Assembly: GCF_000378985.1 (NCBI RefSeq)
Contig: NZ_KB905370.1
Coordinates: forward strand, 3,186,604 to 3,250,603
Source of the DNA: Ensifer sp. BR816
GTDB lineage: Bacteria; Pseudomonadota; Alphaproteobacteria; Rhizobiales; Rhizobiaceae
DNA: 64,000 bases
Direction: 5' to 3'
Shown here: positions 17,402 through 30,197 of the stretch, piece by piece
Numbering within the stretch: position 1 is the first letter of the stretch
How the letters are laid out: each line of letters opens with the position of its first letter
Made by a program: the position numbers and the translations under genes
Notes under the pieces: generated by a model
Told to the model about the DNA's origin: nothing
Seen by the model: the letters and a program-made list of their open reading frames with translations, nothing else
Databases searched by the model: none

Positions 17402-18124
17402 TTAGTGCAAGCCGCCGACTCCGAGCAGCCGCTCGACAGCCGTGTGATCCTTCGTCAGCGCTGCCGGCGTTCCGCTCCAGGCGAGCCGCCCCCGTTCGAG
17501 AATGATGACATGGTCGGCGAAATCGAGGGCGCTCTGGATGCGCTGTTCGACGAGCAGGATGGTCATGTCGCCGGTCTTCGCAAGTTCGGCGAAGGCCTTC
17601 ATCAGCTCCTCGCAGATAACCGGCGCCAGCCCTTCCAGCGGCTCGTCGAGAAGCAAGACGGAGGGACGCCCGAGGATCGAGCGGGCGGTCGACAGCATCT
17701 GCTGCTCGCCGCCGGAGAGCTGGGAACCGAGATTCTTGCGCCGCTCGTAGAGACGCGGGAACATCTCGTAGGCTTCCTTGAGCGCGCTCTTCGGGCGGCC
17801 CTTGAGACCGACGAAGAGGTTTTCCTCGACCGTGAGCGTGGGAAAGACGCAGCGCGCCTGCGGCACGAAACCCAGGCCCTTCAACGCGCGCGACGCGCTC
17901 GGCATCGCCGTGACATCCGTCTCGCCGATCCGGATGCACCCCTCGTAACGCCGCGTCTGGCCGGCAAGCGTGGCGAGCAGCGTCGTCTTGCCCATGCCGT
18001 TGCGGCCGAGCACGGCAAGCCGCGCGCCGGCAGGCACGGAAAAGGAGATCCCCTCCAGCACCCGTGTCGGTCCGTAGCCGGCCGACAGATTTTCGACCTC
18101 AAGCGGCGTGGCCGGCATTGGCAT
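17402..18124 (-). CDS. livF: Branched-chain-type ABC transporter ATPase LivF
   Basis: One of two cytosolic ATPases of a HAAT-family importer. The 240 residues show Walker A (GRNGMGKTT), signature (LSGGEQQM) and Walker B (VLLLDEPLEGL), with the LivF-type EGLAP after Walker B. The start MPMPATPLEVENLSAGYG was chosen at 18124; the gene overlaps the end of livG by 26 bp. Upstream ORF extension is out of frame coding of livG. The substrate of the transporter is discussed under livK. Confidence 0.93.
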   Translation of the reverse strand: MPMPATPLEVENLSAGYGPTRVLEGISFSVPAGARLAVLGRNGMGKTTLLATLAGQTRRYEGCIRIGETDVTAMPSASRALKGLGFVPQARCVFPTLTVEENLFVGLKGRPKSALKEAYEMFPRLYERRKNLGSQLSGGEQQMLSTARSILGRPSVLLLDEPLEGLAPVICEELMKAFAELAKTGDMTILLVEQRIQSALDFADHVIILERGRLAWSGTPAALTKDHTAVERLLGVGGLH

Positions 18125-18881
18125 AGCTCCCGAGATAGGCCTCGCGCACGCGAGGATCCTTGGTGACGTCCGACGGCGAACCGTCGAAGATGATCGTGCC
18201 GGCGGCAAGCACGATCACGCGCTTGGCAAAACGGAAGACGAGATCCATGTCATGCTCGATCATCAACACGGCGAGATCGGCCGGAAGGTCTGCGAGCGCC
18301 TGCTCGATGCGGCCGGTGTCGCTCTGCGGCACGCCCGCCGCCGGTTCGTCGAGGAGCAGCACCTTCGGCTTCAGCGCCAGCGCCACGGCGATTTCCAGCA
18401 GCCGCTGCTGGCCATAGGCGATTTCGGCGACGCGCCGGTGCATCAGCTCGCGAAGCCCGAGCTTGCCGAGCAGTTCGCCGACTTCCGCCATGACCTTCGG
18501 CATCATCAGGAAGTGGCCGAACATGCGACCAGCCTCTCCATCGCGCTGCAGGATCGCCAACGCCACGTGTTCGGCAGGCGTCATCTCCTGGAAGAGGCGC
18601 GTCACCTGGAACGAGCGTACGAGCCCCCGCCGCACCCGCCCGATCGCATCGGTGCGCGTGACGCTCTCGCCGCCGAGCAGGACATCGCCGGAGTCCGGCG
18701 CCAGATTGCCGGTGACGATGTCGACGAAGGTCGTCTTGCCGGCGCCGTTCGGGCCGATCAGCGCGACGCGGTCGCCCGGCGCCATGGCCAGACTGACGTC
18801 ATTGGTGACGGCGAGGCCGCCAAAGGCGCGCTTCAAGTTCCTGACTTCGAAGATCGCGCTCACCGGGGCGTCCTCCGCCAT
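18099..18881 (-). CDS. livG: Branched-chain-type ABC transporter ATPase LivG
   Basis: Second ATPase of the HAAT importer, 260 residues. Walker A is GPNGAGKTT. The signature is degenerate: AYGQQRLLEIAVAL replaces the usual SYGQQRRLE/LSGGQ, as is common in LivG. Walker B is VLLLDEPAAGV, with the LivG-type AAGVPQSDT. The start at 18881 overlaps livM by 22 bp. It works with LivF on the LivHM permease. Confidence 0.93.
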   Translation of the reverse strand: MAEDAPVSAIFEVRNLKRAFGGLAVTNDVSLAMAPGDRVALIGPNGAGKTTFVDIVTGNLAPDSGDVLLGGESVTRTDAIGRVRRGLVRSFQVTRLFQEMTPAEHVALAILQRDGEAGRMFGHFLMMPKVMAEVGELLGKLGLRELMHRRVAEIAYGQQRLLEIAVALALKPKVLLLDEPAAGVPQSDTGRIEQALADLPADLAVLMIEHDMDLVFRFAKRVIVLAAGTIIFDGSPSDVTKDPRVREAYLGSYANAGHAA

Positions 18882-19867
18882 CTGGACGCCAGACCGGCAA
18901 GGGTGCCGTAAAGACCCTTCGGGGCGAAGAGGACGACGGCGATCAGCAACGCCCCGACCATGGTCAGCCAGTGAAACGGATTGGCGGCGGAGACGAGGTC
19001 CTCGAAGAACATGAAGACGATCGTGCCGGTGAGCGCGCCGAAAAGCGAACCGGTGCCGCCGAGGACGACCATCACGAGGCTCTCGGCCGAGAGCGTGAAG
19101 GACAGGCTGTCGAGGCCGACGACCTGCGTCGAGATCGCATTGAGCGCGCCGCCCGTGCCGGCAACCGCGCCGGATATGACGTACATCTTCATCAAAGCGA
19201 GCTTCGGCGAGGCGCCCATCGCGCGGATGCGGACCGGGTCTTCCTTGATGCCGCGGCAAAGCATGCCGAAGGGGGATCGGACGATGAGCCGCAAGATCGT
19301 AAAGACGACTGCAAGGAGGACGATGCCGAAGACATAGGCGGTGCGGCCCCAGAGGTCGAACTCGAAGTGACCGAGCAGCGGATCGGGCGCGATACCCGCC
19401 AGACCGTCGCTGCCGCCTGTCCAGGAGGAGGCCTTGTTGGCGAACTCGTGAAACAGATGAATGAGCGCGATCGACAGGACGAGCTGCGGAAGACCATGGG
19501 CACGAAGAATGACCACGCCGCAGACAAGGCCCGCAAGGGCGCCGCCGAGAATGCCGCAGGCAAGCATCAGAAGCGGATCGGTAATGCCGAAGTGGACCGC
19601 GGCGATGCCGGACGCATAGGCGCCCGTGCCGAAGAGCGCAGCATGGCCGAGCGTTGCCACGCCGCAATAGCCGGTCACGAGGTCAAGGGACAGCACGAGA
19701 AGCGCGATCGCGGTAATGCGCGTCAGAAGCGCGAGGTTGTTCGGAAACAACAGGTAACCGACGACGGCCAGCCCGAGGATCACCGCCAGACCGGCAAGGT
19801 CGCGGCCGAACTTGCGTCCCTTGCCCCGCGCGCCTGCCAGCGTATCGTTCATCGTCGCCATGGTCAT
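18860..19867 (-). CDS. livM: Branched-chain-type ABC transporter permease LivM
   Basis: Inner-membrane permease of 335 residues with 8-10 hydrophobic segments and the LivM hallmark GYCGVATLGHAALFGTGAY. The cytoplasmic loop RSPFGMLCRGIKEDPVRIRAMG is the ATPase contact (EAA-like) region. Its start at 19867 overlaps the livH stop by four bases (ATGA). It forms the translocation channel with LivH. Confidence 0.93.
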   Translation of the reverse strand: MTMATMNDTLAGARGKGRKFGRDLAGLAVILGLAVVGYLLFPNNLALLTRITAIALLVLSLDLVTGYCGVATLGHAALFGTGAYASGIAAVHFGITDPLLMLACGILGGALAGLVCGVVILRAHGLPQLVLSIALIHLFHEFANKASSWTGGSDGLAGIAPDPLLGHFEFDLWGRTAYVFGIVLLAVVFTILRLIVRSPFGMLCRGIKEDPVRIRAMGASPKLALMKMYVISGAVAGTGGALNAISTQVVGLDSLSFTLSAESLVMVVLGGTGSLFGALTGTIVFMFFEDLVSAANPFHWLTMVGALLIAVVLFAPKGLYGTLAGLASRWRRTPR

Positions 19868-20730
19868 GAACCTGTCCTTCCGGCAAGGCCGCGTGGGAAG
19901 ACGCAGACGATGGCGATGACCGCGAGGTAGAAGAAGAATTCGCCGAACTCCGGCACGAGATAGCGGCCGGCCGTATCGATGCCGCCGAGCAACAGGCAGG
20001 CGATGAGCGCACCCGGGATCGACCCCGCGCCGCCGACGGAGACGACGACGAGGAAGGTCACCATGTAGCGCAGTGCGTAATAGGGCTCGACCGGCAGCAG
20101 TTCGGCGCCCACCACACCGCCCAGGGCGGCGAGCCCGACGGCAACGGCGAAGCTTACCGCATAGACGATCTGGGTGCGCACCCCGAGCGCGGCCGCCATC
20201 GCCGCATTGTCGACGGCCGCCCGGAGCTTCACGCCGAACCCGGTTCGCTCGATCAGATACCAGAGGGCGGCGGCGACGGTGAGACCGCAAAGAATGGCGA
20301 AGATCCGATGCGTGGCGATCGAGCGGAAGCCGAGATCGACGGAACCCTGCAATGACGGCGGCAGCGGAACCGTCTTCAGCGTCGGACCGAAGACGTAATT
20401 GGCAATGCCGATGATGCAGAAGGTGATGCCGATCGTCATCAGCACCTGGGTGAGTTCCGACGCTCCGTAGATGCGGCGGTAAAGCAGGCGCTCGATCGGA
20501 ACGGCGATGACGATCGTGCCGAATATCGCAAGCAGCACAGCAACCCCGTAGCCGAGACCGAGATCGCGCGCGGCATAGGAGGCGATGTACCCACCGATCA
20601 TGGCGAAGGCGCCATGGGCGAGGTTGACGACCCGCATGAGGCCCATGGTGGCGGAAAGTCCGATCGAGATCACAAACAGCACCATGCCGTAAGCGAGCGC
20701 GTCGACCGCGATGCTGAAGACGGTTTGCAT
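19864..20730 (-). CDS. livH: Branched-chain-type ABC transporter permease LivH
   Basis: Inner-membrane permease of 288 residues with about eight hydrophobic segments; family motifs are MGLMRVVNLAHGAF and the loop RAAVDNAAMAAALGV. Two in-frame ATGs exist; 20730 (MQTVFSIAVDAL) was chosen because GGGGTGGG lies just upstream and the family starts here. A RIME-type repeat separates it from livK. Confidence 0.92.
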   Translation of the reverse strand: MQTVFSIAVDALAYGMVLFVISIGLSATMGLMRVVNLAHGAFAMIGGYIASYAARDLGLGYGVAVLLAIFGTIVIAVPIERLLYRRIYGASELTQVLMTIGITFCIIGIANYVFGPTLKTVPLPPSLQGSVDLGFRSIATHRIFAILCGLTVAAALWYLIERTGFGVKLRAAVDNAAMAAALGVRTQIVYAVSFAVAVGLAALGGVVGAELLPVEPYYALRYMVTFLVVVSVGGAGSIPGALIACLLLGGIDTAGRYLVPEFGEFFFYLAVIAIVCVFPRGLAGRTGS

Positions 20731-20748
20731 AAGCCCACCCCGTTTCAC

Positions 20749-20851
20749 TACAGCGCCGTGCGTCTTTTCAGACGCACAAAGGTCGCTGTAGCACTTTGAA
20801 TTGCTGCATGTTTTTGTCCTTGAATCGGCTACGATTCAAGGAAACATGCAG
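20749..20851 (+). repeat. RIME-type palindromic repeat, copy 2
   Basis: The first half, TACAGCGCCGTGCGTC...CGCTGTA, matches copies 1 and 3. The second half is a different palindrome (CATGTTT...CCTTGAATCG...CGATTCAAGG...AACATG) shared with copy 4. It lies between livK and livH inside one transcription unit. Confidence 0.8.
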
Positions 20852-20895
20852 TGAGCGGGACCAGCGGGCCCCGCATCCAATTCGCCGACCGATCC

Positions 20896-22068
20896 CTACT
20901 TCAGCGCCCCAAGGCCGGGATCGCCCTGCTTCTCGAAAGTCGCGATCTCCTTGTTGTAATAGGTGCCGTCTTCGGCCTTGGCGACCTCGCGCAGATAGAT
21001 GTTCTGGGTGATGTGGCGCGATTCCGGATCGATCGATACCGGCCCGCGTGGACTCGTCCAGGAAAGCCCCTTGACCGCATCGACCGCCTTCTGAGCGTCC
21101 TGCTCGCCACCCGTCGCCTCGATCATCTTGTAGATGACATGCATGCCGTCATAGGCGCCGACCGAGGGGAAGGAAAGCTCGGCCGGATTGCCGATCGCCT
21201 TGCCGGCCGCCTCGACGAACGCCTTGTTTTCCGGTGAATCATGCGAGACGGCGTAGTGGAAAGTCGTCTGGATTCCGAGCGCGGCTTCGCCGAGTGCCGG
21301 CAGGTCCGATTCCTGCGTCAGGTCGCCCGGCGCGAAGAACTTGATGCCGGCTCCCTTCAGGCCGTTTTCGTTGAAGGACTTGACGAAGCCCAGCGTCGTC
21401 GGGCCGGACGGCAGGAAGGCAAAGACCCCTTCGGCGCCCGAATCCTTGACGCGCTGCATGATCGGCGAGAAATCATTGGTAGCGAGCGGCATGCGGATCG
21501 CCTCGACGATCTGCCCACCGACCGCTTCGAAGCCCTTCTTGAAGGCGTTCTCGGCGTCAACGCCCGGGCCGTAGTCGCTGACGACCGAGATGACCTTCGA
21601 GACGCCTGCGTCCCTCGCCACCTTGGCGATCGGCGTCGATGTCTGCCAGAGCGTGAACGACGTACGCACGACCAGCGGGCTCTTGGTGACGATCGCCGAG
21701 GTTGCGGCATTCATGATGACCAGCGGCACGTTCGCCTGCTCGAGCAGCGGCGTCACCGCCATGGCATCGGGAGTAAAGTAGAAGCCGGCAAGATACTGCA
21801 CGCCTTCCTTGACAACCAGTTCCTGCGCAAGGGCCTTGGACTGGGCGGGATCGGGCTGGGGCACGTCCCGGTAGATGACCTCGATGTCGTCGTCGCCGAC
21901 CTTACTGCCGTTCAGCGCCATATAGGCGTCTATGCCGGCCTTGAAGTTCTTGCCCTGCAGCGCGAACGGACCGGAAAACGGTCCAATGACGCCGATCTTA
22001 ATCGTATCGGCCTGTGCGGCACCGGCAATTGTGAGTGCCGCAAGCGCGGCGAGAATAGTCCGTTTCAT
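20896..22068 (-). CDS. livK: Liv-type periplasmic binding protein
   Basis: Substrate-binding protein of a HAAT importer, 390 residues. The signal peptide MKRTILAALAALTIAGAAQA is followed by the mature start DTIKIGVIGPFSGPF; the two-lobe fold is Peripla_BP_6. The start at 22068 has a GGGGAGGAAAAA ribosome site. First gene of livK-HMGF. The binding motif does not match classical Leu/Ile/Val proteins closely, and the neighbour upstream on the same strand is pobA; Liv-type proteins in other soil Alphaproteobacteria bind aromatic acids. The substrate is therefore open: branched amino acid, aromatic acid or a purine breakdown product. Confidence 0.9.
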   Translation of the reverse strand: MKRTILAALAALTIAGAAQADTIKIGVIGPFSGPFALQGKNFKAGIDAYMALNGSKVGDDDIEVIYRDVPQPDPAQSKALAQELVVKEGVQYLAGFYFTPDAMAVTPLLEQANVPLVIMNAATSAIVTKSPLVVRTSFTLWQTSTPIAKVARDAGVSKVISVVSDYGPGVDAENAFKKGFEAVGGQIVEAIRMPLATNDFSPIMQRVKDSGAEGVFAFLPSGPTTLGFVKSFNENGLKGAGIKFFAPGDLTQESDLPALGEAALGIQTTFHYAVSHDSPENKAFVEAAGKAIGNPAELSFPSVGAYDGMHVIYKMIEATGGEQDAQKAVDAVKGLSWTSPRGPVSIDPESRHITQNIYLREVAKAEDGTYYNKEIATFEKQGDPGLGALK

Positions 22069-22296
22069 TTTTCCTCCCCACGGCACCCGGCTCACTCCCG
22101 TCCGGCGCCGCCCAAGATCAGTTGCAAGACTTGATCGCCGTCAGTTTGACATGCGGAACGGCGTTGAAAAATGAAAGATAGCCCGCCCCACATAACTTTC
22201 CAGTTATGAATCGGCCATTTGGACAGCGCATGGTCATGAGCATCCTTCACCGTTGATGCATGATGCCCCGCTTGCGCGGATCTCGGCACGGTTAAG

Positions 22297-23481
<1,185 letters not shown>

Positions 23482-23646
23482 CTATGCCTTCTCACCTGGG
23501 GGCGTCGGACTGGCCGCGAAGCCGCGTCTCCCTTCCGCTTCCAGAATTGTCTTTTGTCAGGAAGTTTGCGCGCCGCCGGCCCTTGTCTCAATGGACATTT
23601 CTGTCAAGTAATTGGACTTCTCGAACATCAGCGTTGCGTGATACAG

Positions 23647-24534
23647 ATGAAGCGACCCGTCCCGACCTACGAGCTCTACGGCGAGGAGTCCGGAGACCGA
23701 CCGGATTTCTGGCTGCATTGCGAGACGATCCCATCACGCAGCCGCCTGCACCATTGGGAAATCGGTCTTCATCGCCACGAGAGCTTCTTTCAGATCCTGT
23801 ACATCGCCAAGGGTTCGGGCGATGCCCTGTTCGGCGAGACGGTCTTGGCGATTTCGCCACCGGCGGTGATCACCATCCCGCCCGCCGTCAGCCATGGCTT
23901 CCGCTTTTCGCCAGATATCGACGGTTTCGTCTTCACGGTGCTCGCATCGCATCTGCCGGTCGCGCCGGGTGGCCGCAACAGGCTCGGCAGCTGGCTGGCT
24001 ATACCCCGCCTGACGCCGCTCGGCGACAGCGAGGTCGGCCACTACATTTCCGAGACATTGCAGCGCCTGGCCGAGGAATGGGAGGCGCGACGCGGCCACC
24101 GCATCGGCCTGATGGATGCCTATCTCACGACCGTCCTGGGCCTGACGGCGCGGCTCGCAGAACCGCCGCGCGGCAGCGACGCAGCCGGGGACAGCGAAAA
24201 TGAGCGGCGCATGGAACGCTTCGACGCCCTGCTCCGGCAGCATTATCTCACCCACCGTCCGGCCGCATTCTATGCGCGCGAGCTTGGTTTGTCGCAGACC
24301 CATCTCAACCGCGTGGTCCGCGTAATGGCCGGGAAGAGCGTGCACGAGGTCATTGCCGAAAGGCTGCTGGATGCCGCGCGCCGCCAGCTCGTCTTCACCC
24401 GTGCGAGCGTCCAGGAAATCAGCTTCCGCCTCGGCTTTTCAGACGCGGCCTATTTCTCGCGCTTCTTCGTCCGCCATGTCGGCAGGACGCCGCGGACTTG
24501 GCGGATCGCCGAGCGGCAGAGGCTTGGTGTGTGA
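23647..24534 (+). CDS. pobR: AraC-family regulator of pobA
   Basis: A 295-residue AraC/XylS-type activator: N-terminal cupin effector domain (HWEIGLHRHESFFQILYIAKG, residues about 35-120) and two helix-turn-helix motifs in the C-terminal 100 residues (ARELGLSQTHLNRVV and VQEISFRLGFSDAAYFSRFF). In rhizobia and Agrobacterium pobA is controlled by a divergently transcribed AraC-type PobR, as here. The ATG at 23647 was chosen; a GTG nine bases earlier is possible. The ribosome site is weak. Confidence 0.88.
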   Translation: MKRPVPTYELYGEESGDRPDFWLHCETIPSRSRLHHWEIGLHRHESFFQILYIAKGSGDALFGETVLAISPPAVITIPPAVSHGFRFSPDIDGFVFTVLASHLPVAPGGRNRLGSWLAIPRLTPLGDSEVGHYISETLQRLAEEWEARRGHRIGLMDAYLTTVLGLTARLAEPPRGSDAAGDSENERRMERFDALLRQHYLTHRPAAFYARELGLSQTHLNRVVRVMAGKSVHEVIAERLLDAARRQLVFTRASVQEISFRLGFSDAAYFSRFFVRHVGRTPRTWRIAERQRLGV

Positions 24535-24560
24535 GGGAACGCGAGTCCCGTCGGCAAATT

Positions 24561-24588
24561 CGGGCGCGGCTGGGACCAGCCGCGCCCG
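24561..24588. terminator. Bidirectional terminator hairpin
   Basis: A perfect 12-13-bp GC-rich stem (24561-24573 with 24576-24588) lies between the convergent pobR and katG genes. It is followed by CGTCTTTGCG toward katG. Confidence 0.75.
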
Positions 24589-24606
24589 GGCGTCTTTGCG
24601 CTCCGA

Positions 24607-26943
<2,337 letters not shown>

Positions 26944-27000
26944 TCAGGCACCATACCCAAGCCGCACCATTAGTTTAAGTTGGAATTTCCGATTGTCGCG

Positions 27001-27015
27001 ATAAGCGAAAGCTAT
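27001..27015. promoter_or_regulatory. Candidate OxyR half-site upstream of katG
   Basis: ATAAGCGAAAGCTAT fits the OxyR/LysR pattern ATAGnTnnnAnCTAT at eight of ten defined positions. It lies 196 bp upstream of the katG start. Only one half-site was found. Confidence 0.4.
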
Positions 27016-27094
27016 TGAAGCTTTTCCGGTCCAAGCAGCCGCAACTCCACCCTGCGGCGGTGGCCGTGCGATGAGGCGCGCTGCACAAGGATCG

Positions 27095-28570
27095 CTACAG
27101 TTCCGCCGGAGCAAGCGGCTTGCGGGCCGGACCGTGGATCACCGATCCATCGGCGGCGAAAATGGAGCCGTGGCAAGGGCAATCCCAAGTGCAATCGGCA
27201 TTGTTCCAGGTAACCGTGCAGCCTTTGTGGGTGCAGGACGCGGAAACAGCATGCAAGGTCCCGTCACCATCCCGCCAGACCGCGGTCTTGTGGTCGCCTC
27301 TCACTATGACCCCGCCTTCCCCGGGTCCAATGTCGTCCGTGCTGCGGACGATAGATTGGCTATCGCCATTCTTGTGAAATTCCTTGGGGTAAGGCCGAGT
27401 CGGGTCATAGAGGTTTCGCCAGGGGCTGGCGAGACCCAGGATCGCGTCGGCGATCATGATGCCGGCCGCCGTCCCGTTGCTGATGCCCCACGCATTGAAC
27501 CCGGTGGCGATATGGAAGCCCGGAGCCTTCTCGGGATCGGGTTCGCCGACATAGGGTATCCGGTCCGTGGTGTCGTAGTCCTCATTGCACCAGCGCCAGG
27601 CGACATCCCCGACGGGCAGATTGTTGCGCGCCCAATCCTCCAACGCGACGAAGCGTGCCGCGACGTTCCCATCCTGGCCGGTGTCGAATTTCGGGCCCAA
27701 CACCACGAGCAGCGGGCCCGTGCCATCCCGCCCCGTCCTGATCGAGTGCGTCGGATCGTCTATGCCGATGAACATGCCATCGATCACGCGCGGATCGTCG
27801 ACACGGAAAGCCAACGCGGTATGGCATCGCGGCTGCGTCCGGTTCGCCATGCCGACCGGACTCTTGACGGTAATGTTGGTCGCAACGACGACATGTTCCG
27901 CGTGAACTGTCCCGCCCGCGGTGACGACCCGCCAGCGGCTCGCCTCGTCTACCAGTATCGCACGGCTGCGTTCGAAGACGCGACCGCCCCGGTCCGCCAC
28001 GGCACGTGCCAACCCGACGAGATATTTCGCGGGATTGAACTGCGCCTGGTCGGCAAAACAAAGTGCGCCCGTGGTCTCGAAGGGCAGCGGCGCGCGGTCG
28101 AGCACCCGTGCCTCAAACCCGACCTGACGCGCCGCCTCTGCCTCGGCCACGATATCTTCGCGCCCATTCGCGCTTGTCGCATAGCTATAGGCAGCCTTGC
28201 GTTCGAGGTCGCAATCGATTGCGTATTCCCGAATCCAGTCCTTGATCTGCGCGGCCCCGGCCGAATTCGCTTCGGCATAGCTGCGCGCCGTCGCCAACCC
28301 GCAGCGATCGATGAGCTGGCGATAGATCAACGCGTGTTGCGTCGTGATCTTGGCTGTCGACCCGCCCGTCACCTGCCCGCCGATCTGCAACCCTTCGACC
28401 AGGATCACGGACCGTCCGGCTTCGCGAAGGCGAAGCGCCGTGGTGAGCCCAACGATCCCGCCCCCTACGACGACCGTTTCGGCATGGATGGAGCCCTCGA
28501 GCAGCGAATAGCCCGTCGGGCCGGCGCCATCCACCCAGCAGCTTCCGCGATTTCCCGGCAGATTGACCAT
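27095..28570 (-). CDS. FAD-dependent oxidoreductase with C-terminal Rieske domain
   Basis: A 491-residue two-domain protein. Residues 30-400 are a DAO-type FAD domain (VVVGGGIVGLTTALRLREAG near the N terminus; GFNAWGISNGTAAG near its end). The last 80 or so residues are a Rieske [2Fe-2S] domain with CTHKGC and CPCHGS ligands. The same architecture is known in Bacillus YhfW-type proteins whose substrate is not established. The start at 28570 has GAGGA upstream; the ATG at 28606 is less likely. It reads toward katG with a 289-bp gap that holds the katG promoter. Confidence 0.88.
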   Translation of the reverse strand: MVNLPGNRGSCWVDGAGPTGYSLLEGSIHAETVVVGGGIVGLTTALRLREAGRSVILVEGLQIGGQVTGGSTAKITTQHALIYRQLIDRCGLATARSYAEANSAGAAQIKDWIREYAIDCDLERKAAYSYATSANGREDIVAEAEAARQVGFEARVLDRAPLPFETTGALCFADQAQFNPAKYLVGLARAVADRGGRVFERSRAILVDEASRWRVVTAGGTVHAEHVVVATNITVKSPVGMANRTQPRCHTALAFRVDDPRVIDGMFIGIDDPTHSIRTGRDGTGPLLVVLGPKFDTGQDGNVAARFVALEDWARNNLPVGDVAWRWCNEDYDTTDRIPYVGEPDPEKAPGFHIATGFNAWGISNGTAAGIMIADAILGLASPWRNLYDPTRPYPKEFHKNGDSQSIVRSTDDIGPGEGGVIVRGDHKTAVWRDGDGTLHAVSASCTHKGCTVTWNNADCTWDCPCHGSIFAADGSVIHGPARKPLAPAEL

Positions 28571-28809
28571 TGTGGCATGTCCTCGCTTGGGTGGGCTGAT
28601 AACCACGGCAGTTCGGGAATGTTCCGCTGGTCGCTCTCGTCACGGATGACCGCTGGCTGTTTAACGCTTGATCGTGGACCGATGTGAGGCCATTGTGAGA
28701 CGGGATCCTGGCTGTACGGTCATGCGAGAGGTCGGACCCTGCTCAGCAACCTCGAAACAGCTGCCGTACAGCCTTTCTCCGCCATTCCTTCAGGCGAGGA
28801 GGTTGTCCG

Positions 28810-29490
28810 ATGTCTACGCATCCTGCCAACAATCCGTTGCAACCGGGCGATCGGGCCCCGAACATCGTATTCGACGCGATCTCACGGGAGGGCAAGATCG
28901 CCCTCGATGACTTTCGCGGCCGGAGCCCGTTGCTCGTCGGTCTGTATCGGGGCCTGCACTGTCCGTTCTGCCGCCGCCATGTCGCAGCGATGGCACAGCT
29001 CAACCCGGCGCTGCGCGAGAAAGGCATCCAATCCCTGGCGGTGGTCAACACCCCGGTCGAACGGGCGCGTCTCTACTTCCGCTACCATCCGATCGCCGAT
29101 CTTCTTGCTGCCTCCGATCCGGCGCGGACTTCGCACCGTGCCTTCGGCCTGCCCATCGTCGAGTTCACCGAGAACGAGACCGACTGGCCGTCCAAGGTTG
29201 GGATGGATGCGATCATGGCAATGCGAGTCGATTTGCCGGGCGAATTGCCCGAGCCGATGAACCCGGCCGCAGCCGGCGACCTTCTCAGCGAGAAGGATCC
29301 GTATGAAATTACGGAAGCCGATCAGCAGATTAAGTTAGCCGACCGTCTGCAGCTTGTCGGCCACTTCCTGCTCGACCGCGATGGCGTGGTGCGCTGGAGC
29401 TTCACGGAAGTCGAGGCGGACGGCCGCAACGTGTGCCAGGCCCTGAACCGCGGAGAATTGATGTCGGCCGCTTCGCACGTCGCACATTGA
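28810..29490 (+). CDS. Peroxiredoxin-like (AhpC/TSA-fold) protein
   Basis: A 226-residue thioredoxin-fold protein. The active site is Cys51-Pro-Phe-Cys54 in RGLHCPFCRRH, with the fold start PGDRAPNIVFDA. The RG-x-x-CPFCR pattern belongs to the peroxiredoxin-like (AhpC-TSA) subgroup found in soil bacteria. It is probably a cytosolic thiol peroxidase or disulfide reductase; there is no signal peptide. GAGGAGG lies 9 bp before the ATG. It is divergent from the FAD/Rieske gene. Confidence 0.85.
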   Translation: MSTHPANNPLQPGDRAPNIVFDAISREGKIALDDFRGRSPLLVGLYRGLHCPFCRRHVAAMAQLNPALREKGIQSLAVVNTPVERARLYFRYHPIADLLAASDPARTSHRAFGLPIVEFTENETDWPSKVGMDAIMAMRVDLPGELPEPMNPAAAGDLLSEKDPYEITEADQQIKLADRLQLVGHFLLDRDGVVRWSFTEVEADGRNVCQALNRGELMSAASHVAH

Positions 29491-29568
29491 CCCGGCTTCC
29501 CGCTGCCGTTTCTGCGGCCGCGGCCCCCGCCACTACAGGCATGGCTGGCTGCGAAGCCCTTGACGAGG

Positions 29569-30021
29569 CTATGTGCCGGCGACGGGGAGCGGGATCGGCT
29601 GCCGCCTGTCCTCTTCATCGAGAATGCTGAACGTGTATTGGCCGCGCTGATCGAACTCGACCGAGTAGGTCAGACGATCGCGGATATGGTTGTTTTCGTC
29701 GAAGGTCAGGATCTTCGGCTTCAATTCGGTGATGCGGCTCTCGTCGAGATAGACCGAATTGCAGATGATCACCTGATCGCCGGGCTGGCAGGTCCGGGCG
29801 GCCGCGCCGTTGAGGATACAGCAGCGCGAGCCGCGTTCTCCGAGAATGACGTAGGTAGAGATGCGCGCGCCGGAGTTCTTGTTCCAGATCTCGACGAACT
29901 CCATCGGCAGGATCCCTGCTGCCTCGCAGTGATCCGGATCCAAGGTGATCGAGCCATGGTAGTTGAGGTTGGCCTCGGTCACGCAGATGCCGTGAAGTTT
30001 GCCAGCAACCAGTTTTCTCAT
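29569..30021 (-). CDS. panD: Aspartate 1-decarboxylase
   Basis: Makes beta-alanine for pantothenate and CoA. It is synthesised as a proenzyme that cleaves itself to form a pyruvoyl group. The cleavage site is Gly23-Ser24 in LNYHGSIT; Lys8, Arg53 and Tyr57 match the E. coli active-site residues (Lys9, Arg54, Tyr58), and NGAAA is conserved. At 150 residues it is about 25 longer than E. coli PanD because of a C-terminal extension. It stands alone here, convergent with the peroxiredoxin-like gene and divergent from the DCC gene. Confidence 0.95.
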   Translation of the reverse strand: MRKLVAGKLHGICVTEANLNYHGSITLDPDHCEAAGILPMEFVEIWNKNSGARISTYVILGERGSRCCILNGAAARTCQPGDQVIICNSVYLDESRITELKPKILTFDENNHIRDRLTYSVEFDQRGQYTFSILDEEDRRQPIPLPVAGT

Positions 30022-30197
30022 GTCCTACCCCTCGCTTCCGCCGGGTCGTCATAAAGCAACAGAGGCCGAAGTGAAAGTGATGCGCTGACGCTGGAATTCC
30101 GGTCCGCCTCGCACCCCGGGAACGTCAACGGTCAAGGCGTGGCAAGAAGTCTCAGCCGTGATACAGGCTGGAAGCGAGAATCACGGAACGTCGCGCG

